A DNA stretch of 64,000 bases, from the NCBI RefSeq assembly GCF_029760915.1, contig NZ_CP121685.1, positions 2,567,001-2,631,000 on the forward strand. Direction: 5' to 3'. The stretch comes from Olleya sp. YS. Lineage in GTDB: Bacteria > Bacteroidota > Bacteroidia > Flavobacteriales > Flavobacteriaceae. A model generated the notes under the pieces. That model did no database searches and was not told where the DNA came from. It saw only the letters and a list, made by a program, of their open reading frames with translations. Every line of letters starts with the position of its first letter. The first letter of the stretch is position 1. Positions 9,512 through 18,094 of the stretch are shown here, piece by piece. Both the position numbers and the translations under genes were made by a program.

Positions 9512-10261
9512 CTAAATTATTTTTTTAATAACTCTAAGTTTATGGGTGTGTGTTCGCTTTTCGGCATTATAAATCCCTGTATGATCTAGTCTATCTATTC
9601 TTACTTTTCCGTGTGCATGAATAATATAGTTATCTTGCATGATAATACCTACGTGTATAATATTACCTTCATTATTATCAAAAAAAGCTAAATCACCTGG
9701 TTCACTTTCTTCTATAAAGCTCAGGGCTTCACCTTGAGTAGCTTGTTGCGAAGCATCTCTTAATAACTTATAACCACATAGTTTATAAACCATTTGTGTA
9801 AATCCACTACAATCTATACCTAAAGGTGTCTTACCTCCCCAAAGGTAGGGTGCATTTAAATATTTAAATGCTGTAGTAATGATTTCAGATTTTACATTTT
9901 TATAGTCAGACGATGCACCTTCAAAAGAGTGACCTAATACTCCCAAACTATTTAAGACTGAACCTAAAACAATAGTATGTAATTGATTATTTTTGTCTTG
10001 TACAAAATCTACTAGATCTGTTGATAGTTTTAAAGGTTGATTTTTTATTAACTTGTAGTGCTCTTCTGTAATTTCTAAGTATTGCTTGTTATCTATCCAA
10101 CCTTCATAGCTATCATAAGCCAATCTTATTTTACTCCATTGTTTACGTTGTTCAAGGACTTTAAATATATCGCCATATAGAACTTGTGAGACTAACTCAC
10201 TAGTATCAGAAGTCTCAAGCCTTAAAGGAACAATACTTAAATTACAAATTCCGAACTGCAT
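9512..10261 (-). CDS. C40 (NlpC/P60) family peptidase with SH3-like domain
   Basis: A 249-residue peptidase predicted to cut peptide stems of peptidoglycan. The first 65 or so residues form an SH3-like bacterial domain (PLRLETSDTSELVSQVLYGD, then WSKIRLAYDSYEGWID). The NlpC/P60 domain follows with catalytic Cys151 (GIDCSGF), His203 (IIHVGI) and a third polar residue, His215 (IIHAHG). No signal peptide is visible, so export is unclear. Homologs of this length in flavobacteria also lack one. It starts 9 bases after the thiolase stop and is probably cotranscribed with it. The ATG at 10261 gives a complete domain. Confidence 0.88.
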   Translation of the reverse strand: MQFGICNLSIVPLRLETSDTSELVSQVLYGDIFKVLEQRKQWSKIRLAYDSYEGWIDNKQYLEITEEHYKLIKNQPLKLSTDLVDFVQDKNNQLHTIVLGSVLNSLGVLGHSFEGASSDYKNVKSEIITTAFKYLNAPYLWGGKTPLGIDCSGFTQMVYKLCGYKLLRDASQQATQGEALSFIEESEPGDLAFFDNNEGNIIHVGIIMQDNYIIHAHGKVRIDRLDHTGIYNAEKRTHTHKLRVIKKII

Positions 10262-10270
10262 TAGCTGTTT

Positions 10271-11449
10271 TTAGTATCGTTCAATAACCACAGCAGATGC
10301 GCCACCACCACCATTACAGATAGCTGCTGCACCAATTTTTGCATTATTTTGTTCTAGTACGTTAAGCAAGGTAATTAAAATCCTTACTCCAGAACACCCT
10401 AAAGGGTGACCCAATGAAACTGCTCCACCATTGACATTAACATTAGAATCGTTTAGTCCAAGTATTTTCATGTTGGCTAACCCTACTACCGAGAAGGCTT
10501 CGTTAAACTCGAAAAAATCAACATCGTTAATATTAATTCCAGCTTTATTTAAAGCTAAAGGCAAAGCTTTAGCAGGAGCAGTTGTAAACCATTCTGGTTC
10601 TTGCGCTGCGTCTGCATAACTTTTAATAGAAGCTAATGGTTTTAATCCTAATTCGTTTGCTTTGTCTTCACTCATTAAAACCATTGCACCAGCACCATCA
10701 TTTATTGTTGATGCATTTGCAGCAGTTACCGTCCCTTCCTTTGTGAATGCAGGACGTAAATTTGGTATTTTATCAATTTTAACATTAGTAAACTCTTCAT
10801 CTTTACTAACTATTACAGGTTCACCACGTCTTTGCGGTACTTCAACAGGTACAACTTCATTATTGAATTTACCAGAATCCCAAGCAGTAGCAGACCTTTT
10901 GTAAGATTGTATTGCAAATGCATCTTGATCTTCTCTTGAAAATTGATATTCTGTTGCACAAGCATCTGCACATACACCCATTGCATTCTGGTCATAAGCA
11001 TCGACAAGTCCATCTTTTTGCATACCATCTACCAGAGTAGTTGGTCCAAATTTTGTACCAGTCCTGGCATATAAATAATGTGGAATCATACTCATATTTT
11101 CCATACCACCAGCAACAATAATATCTGTGTCACCTAATGCAATGCTTTGGGCTGCTTGCATAACAGTTTTCATACCAGATGCACAAACTTTGTTAATTGT
11201 AGTACAAGGTACTGTGTTTGGTATTCCTGCATATATAGCTGCTTGCCTTGCAGGAGCTTGTCCTGTTCCAGCTTGCACAACATTACCCATTAATACCTCC
11301 TGTACTTGCTCAGGTTTTAAATTTATTTTATCTAATGCTCCTTTAATAGCAATAGCACCAAGTTTTGGAGCAGGAACAGTACTTAACGCTCCTAAAAAGC
11401 TTCCAATTGGTGTCCTAGCTGCTGATACAATAACAACTTTTTTGCTCAT
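10271..11449 (-). CDS. Acetyl-CoA C-acyltransferase (thiolase)
   Basis: A 392-residue thiolase of normal length. The nucleophilic Cys89 lies in NKVCASGMKT. The second active-site set is His348 (GHPLGCSG) and Cys378 (CNGGGG). The N-terminal signature is VVIVSAARTPIGSF. It either condenses two acetyl-CoA to acetoacetyl-CoA or cleaves 3-ketoacyl-CoA. Residues alone do not decide between AtoB-like and FadA-like roles, and no fadB lies nearby, which slightly favours the acetoacetyl-CoA type. It is upstream of and very close to the NlpC/P60 gene. The ATG at 11449 fits the family start (MSKKVVIVSAAR). Confidence 0.92.
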   Translation of the reverse strand: MSKKVVIVSAARTPIGSFLGALSTVPAPKLGAIAIKGALDKINLKPEQVQEVLMGNVVQAGTGQAPARQAAIYAGIPNTVPCTTINKVCASGMKTVMQAAQSIALGDTDIIVAGGMENMSMIPHYLYARTGTKFGPTTLVDGMQKDGLVDAYDQNAMGVCADACATEYQFSREDQDAFAIQSYKRSATAWDSGKFNNEVVPVEVPQRRGEPVIVSKDEEFTNVKIDKIPNLRPAFTKEGTVTAANASTINDGAGAMVLMSEDKANELGLKPLASIKSYADAAQEPEWFTTAPAKALPLALNKAGININDVDFFEFNEAFSVVGLANMKILGLNDSNVNVNGGAVSLGHPLGCSGVRILITLLNVLEQNNAKIGAAAICNGGGGASAVVIERY

Positions 11450-11547
11450 AATAATAAGTCATTTAATTAAAGCACGAAATTACTAATTTTTTACCAAAAT
11501 TTAGACTAAACTTAGTATTATAAGTAAATAGAAGTATTATAATTTAT

Positions 11548-11555
11548 TACATTTG
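11548..11555 (+). promoter_or_regulatory. Putative -7 element (TACATTTG) of the PgpH-like gene
   Basis: TACATTTG fits TAnnTTTG and ends 19 bases before the ATG at 11575, leaving a leader of about 12 bases. No convincing -33 element is seen. Confidence 0.4.
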
Positions 11556-11574
11556 AAAAACACTAGTTTTAAGC

Positions 11575-13620
11575 ATGAAAGACTTCATAAATTCTATATA
11601 TAAAAATCACTCGCAATTTTATAAAATTCTGTTGTTTTTAGCGACAACGTTTCTAATAGTTTTTATCTTCCCAAAAAGTGGTCGTTTTAAATATAAAAAT
11701 TTCGAAAAAGGAAAGCTTTGGCAATCCGAGAATTTATATGCCCCTTTTAATTTTGCTATAAAAAAATCGAATACTGAGCTTGACAAAGAAATAGCATTAA
11801 TAGAATCTCAAACCACTCATTTTTTTAATAAAAATGAAAATATAGAAACAAAAGTAAAATTTGATTACGAGCAATCCTTCAGTTCAGTATTTAATGACAC
11901 AATAAAAAACTACAATAAGTTAAAATTAAAGGGATCTAGTATTTTAAATGAATTATATCAATATGGTATTTTAAACGAAGATTTAAACTTAAATGAAGAT
12001 AATAAAGTTGTAATTTTAGTTAATAATATCGAGAAAAAAGTAACTAAATTTTCTAATTTACAAAAGCTTGGAACCATAAAAAGCAAAATAGAAAAAGAGC
12101 TGCAAAGCACCTACTTAGAGCGCTATTCTAATAACCTAACTACGCTTTTTTTCGATATTATTAAGTCCGACTTGACATACAACAAACAGTTGTCTGATAA
12201 TGTCCTTAAAGAATCTTTAGAAAAAATTTCTCAAAATAGGGGTGTCATAGATAAAGGAACTTTAATCATATCAAAAGGAGAAGTAGTTAATGATGAAAAA
12301 CATCAAATTCTTACATCATTATCTAAAGAATATGAATCACAGGTTTGGAGTAAATCTAATTATAATTGGATTGTTTTAGCTTATACCTTGTTAGTAGCTT
12401 TAGCACTTTTGATGCTATTGTTATTTATTCGAAAATACAGGCTAGATGTTTATAAAAACAATACTAAAGTCACCTTTATATTTTTTAATATTCTTGTAAT
12501 TGTTATGTTGACATCATTGGTAGTAAATTACAATTCAGAATATGTGTATCTGGTACCAATAGCTATTTTACCTCTAGTTTTAAAAGCCTTTTTTGATGCA
12601 CGTTTAGGGTTATTTACTCATGTAATTACAGTTTTGTTGTTGGGATCTATAGTACCTAATAGTTATGAGTATATGTTTCTACAAATTATAGCAGGAATAG
12701 TTACAATTTTAACAGTATCAGAACTATATAAACGCGCAAATTTATTTATTTCAGTAGGGCAAATTACATTAGTCTACATTATAGCTTACTTTGCATTTTT
12801 TGTAATTCATGAAGCTAGTATAGATAACTTAAAATGGGAAACGTTTGGCTTGTTTATTTTATGTGGTTTAGCAACATTATTTGTGCAACCACTAATTTAC
12901 ATTTATGAAAAACTCTTTGGTTTAGTTTCTGATGTATCTCTTTTAGAACTTTCAGATACTAATTCTAAATTATTAAAAGAACTTTCAAATAAAGCACCAG
13001 GTACGTTTCACCATTCTTTAAACGTTGCTAATTTAGCAGAAGCATCCGCTAATGAAATTAATGCAAATGCAATGCTTGTTAGAGTAGGAGCATTGTACCA
13101 TGACATTGGTAAAATGAAATCGCCAACTTACTTTACAGAAAACCAATCTTCGGGACTTAATAGCCATGATGAATTATCTCCTAAAGAAAGCGCTAAAATT
13201 ATAATTAATCATGTCATAGATGGAATTGAAATAGCTAAGAAGAATAATTTACCAGATCGAGTTATAGATTTTATAAGGACACATCATGGAACAAGTCAGG
13301 TATATTATTTCTATATGAAAGAAAAAGCAAATAATAATGACGTAGACATCAATGACTTTACATACCCAGGACCTAAGCCCTTTAGTAAAGAAACTGCAAT
13401 ACTAATGATGTGTGACAGTGTTGAAGCAGCTTCTAAAAGTTTGAAAGAACCAACATCTAGTAAAATTGATAATTTTGTAGAAAATATCATAAATAAACAA
13501 AAGGATGACGGTCAATTCTTAAATGCAAATATTACATTTAAAGAAATTGAATCTATAAAAAAAGTGCTAAAGCGCAAGCTTGCAAATATTTACCACTTAA
13601 GAATAGAATATCCTGAATAA
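11575..13620 (+). CDS. 7TM-HD family phosphodiesterase (PgpH-like, c-di-AMP)
   Basis: A 681-residue membrane protein. It starts with a TM helix (about residues 17-33), then an extracytoplasmic 7TMR-HDED domain to about 260, a bundle of about seven TM helices to about 445, and a cytoplasmic HD domain. The HD motif residues are His480 in FHHSLNV and His509-Asp510 in LYHDIGK, with a second histidine pair in RTHHGT. This architecture matches PgpH, which hydrolyses cyclic di-AMP to pApA. That role is inferred from family, and no c-di-AMP cyclase gene is in the window. The gene is monocistronic, followed by the tRNA cluster. Confidence 0.88.
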   Translation: MKDFINSIYKNHSQFYKILLFLATTFLIVFIFPKSGRFKYKNFEKGKLWQSENLYAPFNFAIKKSNTELDKEIALIESQTTHFFNKNENIETKVKFDYEQSFSSVFNDTIKNYNKLKLKGSSILNELYQYGILNEDLNLNEDNKVVILVNNIEKKVTKFSNLQKLGTIKSKIEKELQSTYLERYSNNLTTLFFDIIKSDLTYNKQLSDNVLKESLEKISQNRGVIDKGTLIISKGEVVNDEKHQILTSLSKEYESQVWSKSNYNWIVLAYTLLVALALLMLLLFIRKYRLDVYKNNTKVTFIFFNILVIVMLTSLVVNYNSEYVYLVPIAILPLVLKAFFDARLGLFTHVITVLLLGSIVPNSYEYMFLQIIAGIVTILTVSELYKRANLFISVGQITLVYIIAYFAFFVIHEASIDNLKWETFGLFILCGLATLFVQPLIYIYEKLFGLVSDVSLLELSDTNSKLLKELSNKAPGTFHHSLNVANLAEASANEINANAMLVRVGALYHDIGKMKSPTYFTENQSSGLNSHDELSPKESAKIIINHVIDGIEIAKKNNLPDRVIDFIRTHHGTSQVYYFYMKEKANNNDVDINDFTYPGPKPFSKETAILMMCDSVEAASKSLKEPTSSKIDNFVENIINKQKDDGQFLNANITFKEIESIKKVLKRKLANIYHLRIEYPE

Positions 13621-13645
13621 AAAATTAAAAAAGTAAATAAATTTG

Positions 13646-13677
13646 TTGTGTTATTTAGGATGATATGTTACATTTGC
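13646..13677 (+). promoter_or_regulatory. Promoter of the tRNA cluster
   Basis: A -33 TTG (13646-13648), a 20-base spacer and a -7 element TACATTTGC (13669-13677) match the Bacteroidota housekeeping sigma consensus well. The expected start would be about 25 bases before tRNA-Ser. Confidence 0.6.
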
Positions 13678-13708
13678 ATCCGCAATTATTGCAATGTTCA
13701 TTTTAATT

Positions 13709-13797
13709 GGAGAGGTGCCTGAGTGGCCGAAAGGAGCGGTTTGCTAAATCGTCGTAGGTGGAAACACTTACCCAGGGTTCGAATCCCTGTCTCTCCG
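13709..13797 (+). tRNA. tRNA-Ser (anticodon GCU)
   Basis: A class II tRNA with a long variable arm. The acceptor GGAGAGG pairs with TCTCTCC, the anticodon loop is TTGCTAA, and the T arm holds GGTTCGAATCC. The 3' CCA is not encoded (G73 is followed by CAA). It is the first gene of a three-tRNA transcript. Confidence 0.95.
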
Positions 13798-13829
13798 CAA
13801 TTCTTTTATCTATAATTGATAACCTTTTT

Positions 13830-13904
13830 CGGGGTGTAGCGTAGCCCGGTTATCGCGCCGCGTTTGGGACGCGGAGGTCGCAGGTTCGAATCCTGCCACC
13901 CCGA
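13830..13904 (+). tRNA. tRNA-Pro (anticodon UGG)
   Basis: The acceptor CGGGGTG pairs with CACCCCG. The anticodon stem CCGCG/CGCGG closes the loop TTTGGGA, giving anticodon TGG in DNA. The T loop TTCGAAT is present. The 3' CCA is not encoded. Confidence 0.95.
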
Positions 13905-13918
13905 CTTTTCAGAGTTAA

Positions 13919-13992
13919 GGGCTCTTAGCTCAGCTGGATAGAGCACCTCCCTTCTAAGGAGGCGGTCGAAGGTTCGAATCCTTCAGGGCTCA
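13919..13992 (+). tRNA. tRNA-Arg (anticodon UCU)
   Basis: The acceptor GGGCTCT pairs with AGGGCTC (two G-T wobbles). The anticodon stem CCTCC/GGAGG closes the loop CTTCTAA, giving TCT in DNA, and TTCGAAT marks the T loop. It is the last tRNA before the terminator. Confidence 0.95.
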
Positions 13993-13996
13993 CTTA

Positions 13997-14025
13997 AAGC
14001 TTCACTTTTTTAGTGAAGCTTTTTT
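13997..14025 (+). terminator. Rho-independent terminator of the tRNA cluster
   Basis: A 10-bp stem (AAGCTTCACT at 13997-14006 with AGTGAAGCTT at 14012-14021, 5-base T loop) is followed by further T residues, starting five bases after tRNA-Arg. The arms are identical to those of the clpC terminator. Confidence 0.85.
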
Positions 14026-14141
14026 GTTTTATGGAAAATAAATAATAATCTGATAATCAGTTATTTGATTAGAATGATTCCAATTAACTATGCATTTCAT
14101 CGAAAAAATTAACTTTTAATAGATAATTATAATTTAAATAT

Positions 14142-14150
14142 TATTTTTGC
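14142..14150 (+). promoter_or_regulatory. Putative -7 element (TATTTTTGC) of the lipoprotein gene
   Basis: TATTTTTGC fits TAnnTTTGY. It is 43 bases before the ATG at 14194. A short inverted repeat CTTGAC-TT-GTCAAG (14163-14176) follows in the leader. Confidence 0.45.
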
Positions 14151-14193
14151 AGTCCCAAACAGCTTGACTTGTCAAGTTTTAAATTTTAAGACA

Positions 14194-14616
14194 ATGAATA
14201 ACCTACTTAAATTCTCGGCATTTTTATGCCTAATTTTTATTGCTTCTAGTTGTACTACAGAATCATTAGATGATTCTTTAAACGAAAGTATTGTAAGTCC
14301 TGAAGCTGCTCAAGCGAATCAGACTTGTAGTAATCAAAATCCCCAATCTAAGTTAGTTAACAATGGATCGGTAAACTTTACTTTTGTTATTGTAGATTCT
14401 AATGCAAATACCATTCAAGAACAAAATATAGTTCCAGGGGGAAGTTCTTCTTGGTTAACGTTTAATGATGGTGAAACAACCTTTAGTATACAAAGTTCTA
14501 CATCTGGAATATCTGATAGTAAAGTGATTTTAGACATGGATACTTGTACTGAAGTAGAAATAATTATTAACTCTTCAAATTCTGTAGAGGTTCCAATTAT
14601 TCAGACTTTAAATTAA
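14194..14616 (+). CDS. Small lipoprotein, function unknown
   Basis: A 140-residue protein with a lipoprotein signal (MNNLLKFSAFLCLIFIASSC, lipobox Cys20) and a beta-rich body rich in Ser, Thr and Asn, with two further cysteines (QTCSNQN and DTCTEV). I do not recognise a family. It is probably anchored in the outer or inner membrane facing the periplasm. The frame could begin 30 bases earlier at 14164. I chose the ATG at 14194 because it places the signal peptide at the very N-terminus and the earlier start lies in the leader inverted repeat. Its stop overlaps the facing gene by the four bases TTAA. Confidence 0.75.
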   Translation: MNNLLKFSAFLCLIFIASSCTTESLDDSLNESIVSPEAAQANQTCSNQNPQSKLVNNGSVNFTFVIVDSNANTIQEQNIVPGGSSSWLTFNDGETTFSIQSSTSGISDSKVILDMDTCTEVEIIINSSNSVEVPIIQTLN

Positions 14617-15803
14617 ATTTTAGTACAAAATATTATAATTTTTAAATTATCAAGATTGGTGGTAAAAAACAAATAGTTTTTACCACCTTCTTTTATTTTA
14701 AGTTTATTTCTAATTTGTGCAACTGTTTCTGGAAAATGTCTAGTGGTTACATTTGCTTGATTTAAGCCAATAATTTTGTGATAAGATTTTTTATTGTAAG
14801 GTAGAACAGTTTCAATTTTAAACCGTCTACCAGGAAATTTAACCAACTCTCTACTTGTATATAAATGTGAGTGTTTATGTATTTTTAATACATCTAACTG
14901 TTTTGATAATGTATTAAATGCACCTGATTTTAAAATAGCGCTATTAGGCTCATACAAATAAGTTAAGGGTAAACTATAGTCTACTTCAGTAGCTTTTTCT
15001 TTCTCATATATAAAATTAAATTCCTTGTATTCATCATTTTTAATATCTACTGTGTTGATACTAATTTGACCTTTATAATTAGCTTCTAATATCCAAAGTA
15101 ATTCTTTTACCTCATTGTTTACTGCAATACATTGGATAGTCTTGACATTACTTAATTCATTTATACCAGAAGATATATCTAACAAAGGAGATGTTTTAAT
15201 CATTATATTTTTTGAATAATTAAGTAACAAATCTATATGATTTGGTACATTTGGTAAACAGTCTTTTAAGAGAAAAACCTTTCCTTTAGAATCATTTCGT
15301 CTAGATGGGTCTATATAAATCCAATCGAAGGTTTGGTTTAATTTTTTTAAAACCTCTAACCCGTTTTCAGAATAAAAGGTCAGATTCTGTGTGTTTAAAA
15401 CCAATGCATTATGCCTTACAATTTTTGATAAGTCTTGGTTTAATTCGCAATGAATAACTTGTTTAAAATGTTTAGAAAAATAATAAGTATCAACACCAAA
15501 TCCACCAGTTAAGTCAATTAAAGATTGTCCAAAAATTAGATTAGATTTATATTCTGCTGTAGTTTCAGAAGAGGTTTGCTCGATATTAAGTTTTGGAGGA
15601 TAGTATATGTTTTTAGTGCTGAACCATGTTGGTAGTTTTTTTCTTGATCTACTCTTAGATTCAATTTGATGTAAAATATCTTGTTGTATGTCTTTAGGAA
15701 ATGGTATGCCTTTTAATACTAATTCTGAAATATTAGTATTTAAATTTTCGTCTATAAAGCGTTGTATATCTTTATGTAATATAGTTTTATTAAAACTAAT
15801 CAT
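14613..15803 (-). CDS. THUMP-like domain class I SAM-dependent methyltransferase
   Basis: A 396-residue protein. A Rossmann methyltransferase core sits at about residues 80-200, with motif I DLTGGFGVDT (SAM binding), the acidic end of strand 2 (HCELNQD) and IYIDPSRRN in the motif IV position. The C-terminal third matches the THUMP-like domain found in Bacteroidota proteins of this type (FPGRRFKIETVLPYNKK). The family is thought to modify RNA, but the target is unknown. It overlaps the AI-2E gene by 8 bases, so the two are cotranscribed. It faces the lipoprotein gene with a 4-base overlap. Confidence 0.85.
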   Translation of the reverse strand: MISFNKTILHKDIQRFIDENLNTNISELVLKGIPFPKDIQQDILHQIESKSRSRKKLPTWFSTKNIYYPPKLNIEQTSSETTAEYKSNLIFGQSLIDLTGGFGVDTYYFSKHFKQVIHCELNQDLSKIVRHNALVLNTQNLTFYSENGLEVLKKLNQTFDWIYIDPSRRNDSKGKVFLLKDCLPNVPNHIDLLLNYSKNIMIKTSPLLDISSGINELSNVKTIQCIAVNNEVKELLWILEANYKGQISINTVDIKNDEYKEFNFIYEKEKATEVDYSLPLTYLYEPNSAILKSGAFNTLSKQLDVLKIHKHSHLYTSRELVKFPGRRFKIETVLPYNKKSYHKIIGLNQANVTTRHFPETVAQIRNKLKIKEGGKNYLFFTTNLDNLKIIIFCTKI

Positions 15804-16890
15804 CTAACCCTTCAGTCAATTTATTTACAACTCTATATTCAGATAAAAACTCTTTAGCAATAACTTTTAAAGCAGTGTAAGCAGGAATTGCTACAATCAT
15901 ACCTACAATTCCGAAAAGTAAACCAGCAATGATTATAATTAAAAAGATTTCTAAAGGGTTAGATTTTACACTTTTTGAAAATATTAATGGCTGACTGAAA
16001 AAGTTGTCTACTAATTGCGCAATAACAAAACCAAACATAACATAAAGCGTTTTAGGTAGTATTACATCACTAAAACTTTGTCCTAAATTACTAGACATAC
16101 TTAATAATACCAGTACAAATGCACTAATTATTGGTCCTACGTATGGAATAATATTTAATAAGGCACATAGTGTAGCTATTATTACTGCATTTTCAATACC
16201 GAAAATTAATAATATTACTGTGTATATTACAAATAGGATAGTAAGTTGCAATAGTAAACCTCCAAAATATCTAGTTAATAAATCACGAATGGTAACAAAA
16301 GATTTACGTAGTCTTTTATCATGTTTTTTGGGTAGTATAGTCAATAAACCAGAGCTCATGATTTTGCTATCTTTTAAGAAGAAAAAAGAAATAAATAACA
16401 CAGAAAACAACCCTATACTAAAGCTTCCAAATCCAGAAATTATTGCATTGACAAAATCTGGTATGATTCCAAAATTTATTTTAGACATATATTTAGAATC
16501 TTTTATGGATTGTTCAACCTCGTTAGTGTTTAATCCAAAGTGGCTAATACCTTCCTTGTATAAGTTTTCAATATTGGCTTGTAAAGTATCAATATCTAAT
16601 AATGATAAATTCTGACCTTGCTCTATAATTAAAGGAATAAATAAACTAATAATTCCGAAAATAATTATTAAAAACACAAGCATTGTTGTCACTACAGCAA
16701 GTGTATCTGGGAATTTGAATCTACTTTTTAAAAACACAACTATTGGTCTACCTAATAGCGATATTATTCCTGCAATTACTAAATAAACTATAACAGATTG
16801 AATTTTATACAGAAACCACAGTAATATAACAATACCAACTATTATTGATACTGCGCGAAGAATTCCGTTAGTTATAGTTTTTGATGTCAT
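15796..16890 (-). CDS. AI-2E family transporter (putative permease)
   Basis: A 364-residue inner membrane protein with about eight TM helices. The family signature lies in the C-terminal half (LLNIIPYVGPIISAFV), with a following LPKTLYVMFGFVIAQLVDN helix and an ILFGIVGMIVAIP-like end. The family includes TqsA and Na/H antiporter-like members, so the substrate cannot be deduced. The ATG at 16890 gives a normal first TM helix. The downstream methyltransferase overlaps by 8 bases and the upstream SpoU gene lies 25 bases away, all within a leftward gene run. Confidence 0.87.
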   Translation of the reverse strand: MTSKTITNGILRAVSIIVGIVILLWFLYKIQSVIVYLVIAGIISLLGRPIVVFLKSRFKFPDTLAVVTTMLVFLIIIFGIISLFIPLIIEQGQNLSLLDIDTLQANIENLYKEGISHFGLNTNEVEQSIKDSKYMSKINFGIIPDFVNAIISGFGSFSIGLFSVLFISFFFLKDSKIMSSGLLTILPKKHDKRLRKSFVTIRDLLTRYFGGLLLQLTILFVIYTVILLIFGIENAVIIATLCALLNIIPYVGPIISAFVLVLLSMSSNLGQSFSDVILPKTLYVMFGFVIAQLVDNFFSQPLIFSKSVKSNPLEIFLIIIIAGLLFGIVGMIVAIPAYTALKVIAKEFLSEYRVVNKLTEGLDD

Positions 16891-16915
16891 GATGTAAATA
16901 TAAAATTTTTGATTT

Positions 16916-17422
16916 TTAATTTATCAATAACTGCTTAGTAATTTCATAAAGTGCAATACTGGTTGCTTGTACGACATTCATACTGCTATTATTGCCAAAC
17001 ATATCTATATGTAGAATGTCATGGCTTATATTTAAGATGTCTTCTGTGACTCCGAAATTTTCATCGCCAATAATTAAAGCTATGGGTTGTTGATTTTTAA
17101 TTTTGAAATTGTGTAAAGCTTTACTAGTAGTTGTAATTTCTAATGAAATAATTGTATAACCTTCTGACTTCAGCGTTTTGATTAACTCTAATGATGATTC
17201 TCTTACTTCATAGTTTACAACCTTTTCTGTAGCACGAGAGGTTTTGGTCATTTTTCTACCTAGAGGAATATCGTTTCCACAAAATACTAATTTTTCTACT
17301 CCAAATGCATCACAAGTTCTAAATAAACTACCAATATTAGGAGCATTAGTAACATGTTCTGCAATAACAGTAATAGGAAACTGTTGTTGTTTGAAGTTGG
17401 TTGTATAATGGGTTAATTGCAA
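16916..17422 (-). CDS. TrmH/SpoU-family RNA 2'-O-methyltransferase
   Basis: A 168-residue single-domain SPOUT enzyme. The three family motifs are visible: an N-terminal motif 1 (HVTNAPNIGSLFRTCDAFGVE), motif 2 LIIGDENFGV and motif 3 SSMNVVQATSIALYEI, which form the trefoil-knot SAM site. It should 2'-O-methylate a tRNA or rRNA ribose, but the short length (like TrmL) does not fix the target. The start is TTG at 17422, and no ATG precedes the motif 1 region. It lies within a leftward cluster that also holds rsmE and tsaD, a grouping of RNA-modification genes. Confidence 0.87.
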   Translation of the reverse strand: MQLTHYTTNFKQQQFPITVIAEHVTNAPNIGSLFRTCDAFGVEKLVFCGNDIPLGRKMTKTSRATEKVVNYEVRESSLELIKTLKSEGYTIISLEITTTSKALHNFKIKNQQPIALIIGDENFGVTEDILNISHDILHIDMFGNNSSMNVVQATSIALYEITKQLLIN

Positions 17423-17446
17423 TATAGTATCAAATTTAAGTTCTTC

Positions 17447-18091
17447 TTAATTTTCAAAAGCATATTTTACAATATTAGCACCCATTTTTAAAGCTTTTAG
17501 GCGAACATCCTCTGGATCGTTGTGTACTTCTTGGTCTTCCCAACCATCTCCTAAATCAGACTCAAAAGTAAATAAAACTACTAATCGCTCTTTATGATAT
17601 AACCCAAATGCTTGTGGACGTTTACCATCATGTTCATGAATTTTTGGCAAGCCATCTTTAAAGTCAAAAGCACTACTAAATATAGGATGTGTATTTGCTA
17701 GTTCTTGCAACTCTTGATTTGGAAATATTTTTTTCAGCTCTTTTGTAATGTAGGGTTGCATACCATAGTTATCGTCTATGTGCAAAAACCCACCAGATTC
17801 TAAGTAGTTTCTTAGATTTACCACCTCATCTTCATCAAAAACAACATTCCCATGACCAGTCATATGTAATAATGGAAATCTAAATATATCCACACTTCCC
17901 GCTTCAACCGTTTCTGGTTTTTTGTTCATTTGTGTATCTATATTGTCATTACAAAACTGTATTAAATTTGGTAAAGCTGTAGGATTACTGTACCAATCTC
18001 CACCACCATTATACTTTAAAATAGCCAGATCTTGTCCAATTAAAGAGACAGCGTAAAAGAGAAAAGTAACAAGTAAAACAGTTTTTTTCAT
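17447..18091 (-). CDS. DUF4159 domain secreted protein
   Basis: A 214-residue protein with a signal peptide (MKKTVLLVTFLFYAVSLIGQ). The DUF4159 domain fills the rest: GGDWYSNPTALPNLIQFC, FRFPLLHMTGHG, then LRNYLESGGFLHIDDNYG. The domain resembles a glutamine-amidotransferase-like flavodoxin fold but carries no obvious catalytic triad. Its role is unknown; it should be periplasmic. It sits 3 bases from rsmE and 24 bases from the SpoU gene, in the usual flavobacterial order, which suggests a shared transcript rather than a shared function. Confidence 0.85.
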   Translation of the reverse strand: MKKTVLLVTFLFYAVSLIGQDLAILKYNGGGDWYSNPTALPNLIQFCNDNIDTQMNKKPETVEAGSVDIFRFPLLHMTGHGNVVFDEDEVVNLRNYLESGGFLHIDDNYGMQPYITKELKKIFPNQELQELANTHPIFSSAFDFKDGLPKIHEHDGKRPQAFGLYHKERLVVLFTFESDLGDGWEDQEVHNDPEDVRLKALKMGANIVKYAFEN

Positions 18092-18094
18092 TAT

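Noticed and set aside
11127-11486. 119-codon plus-strand frame across the thiolase start
   Set aside because: Antisense to a firmly identified thiolase; the hydrophobic, Ala- and Ile-rich composition is what the reverse strand of that gene would give.
16220-16615. 131-codon plus-strand frame inside the AI-2E gene
   Set aside because: Antisense to a well-supported membrane protein and without any recognisable domain.
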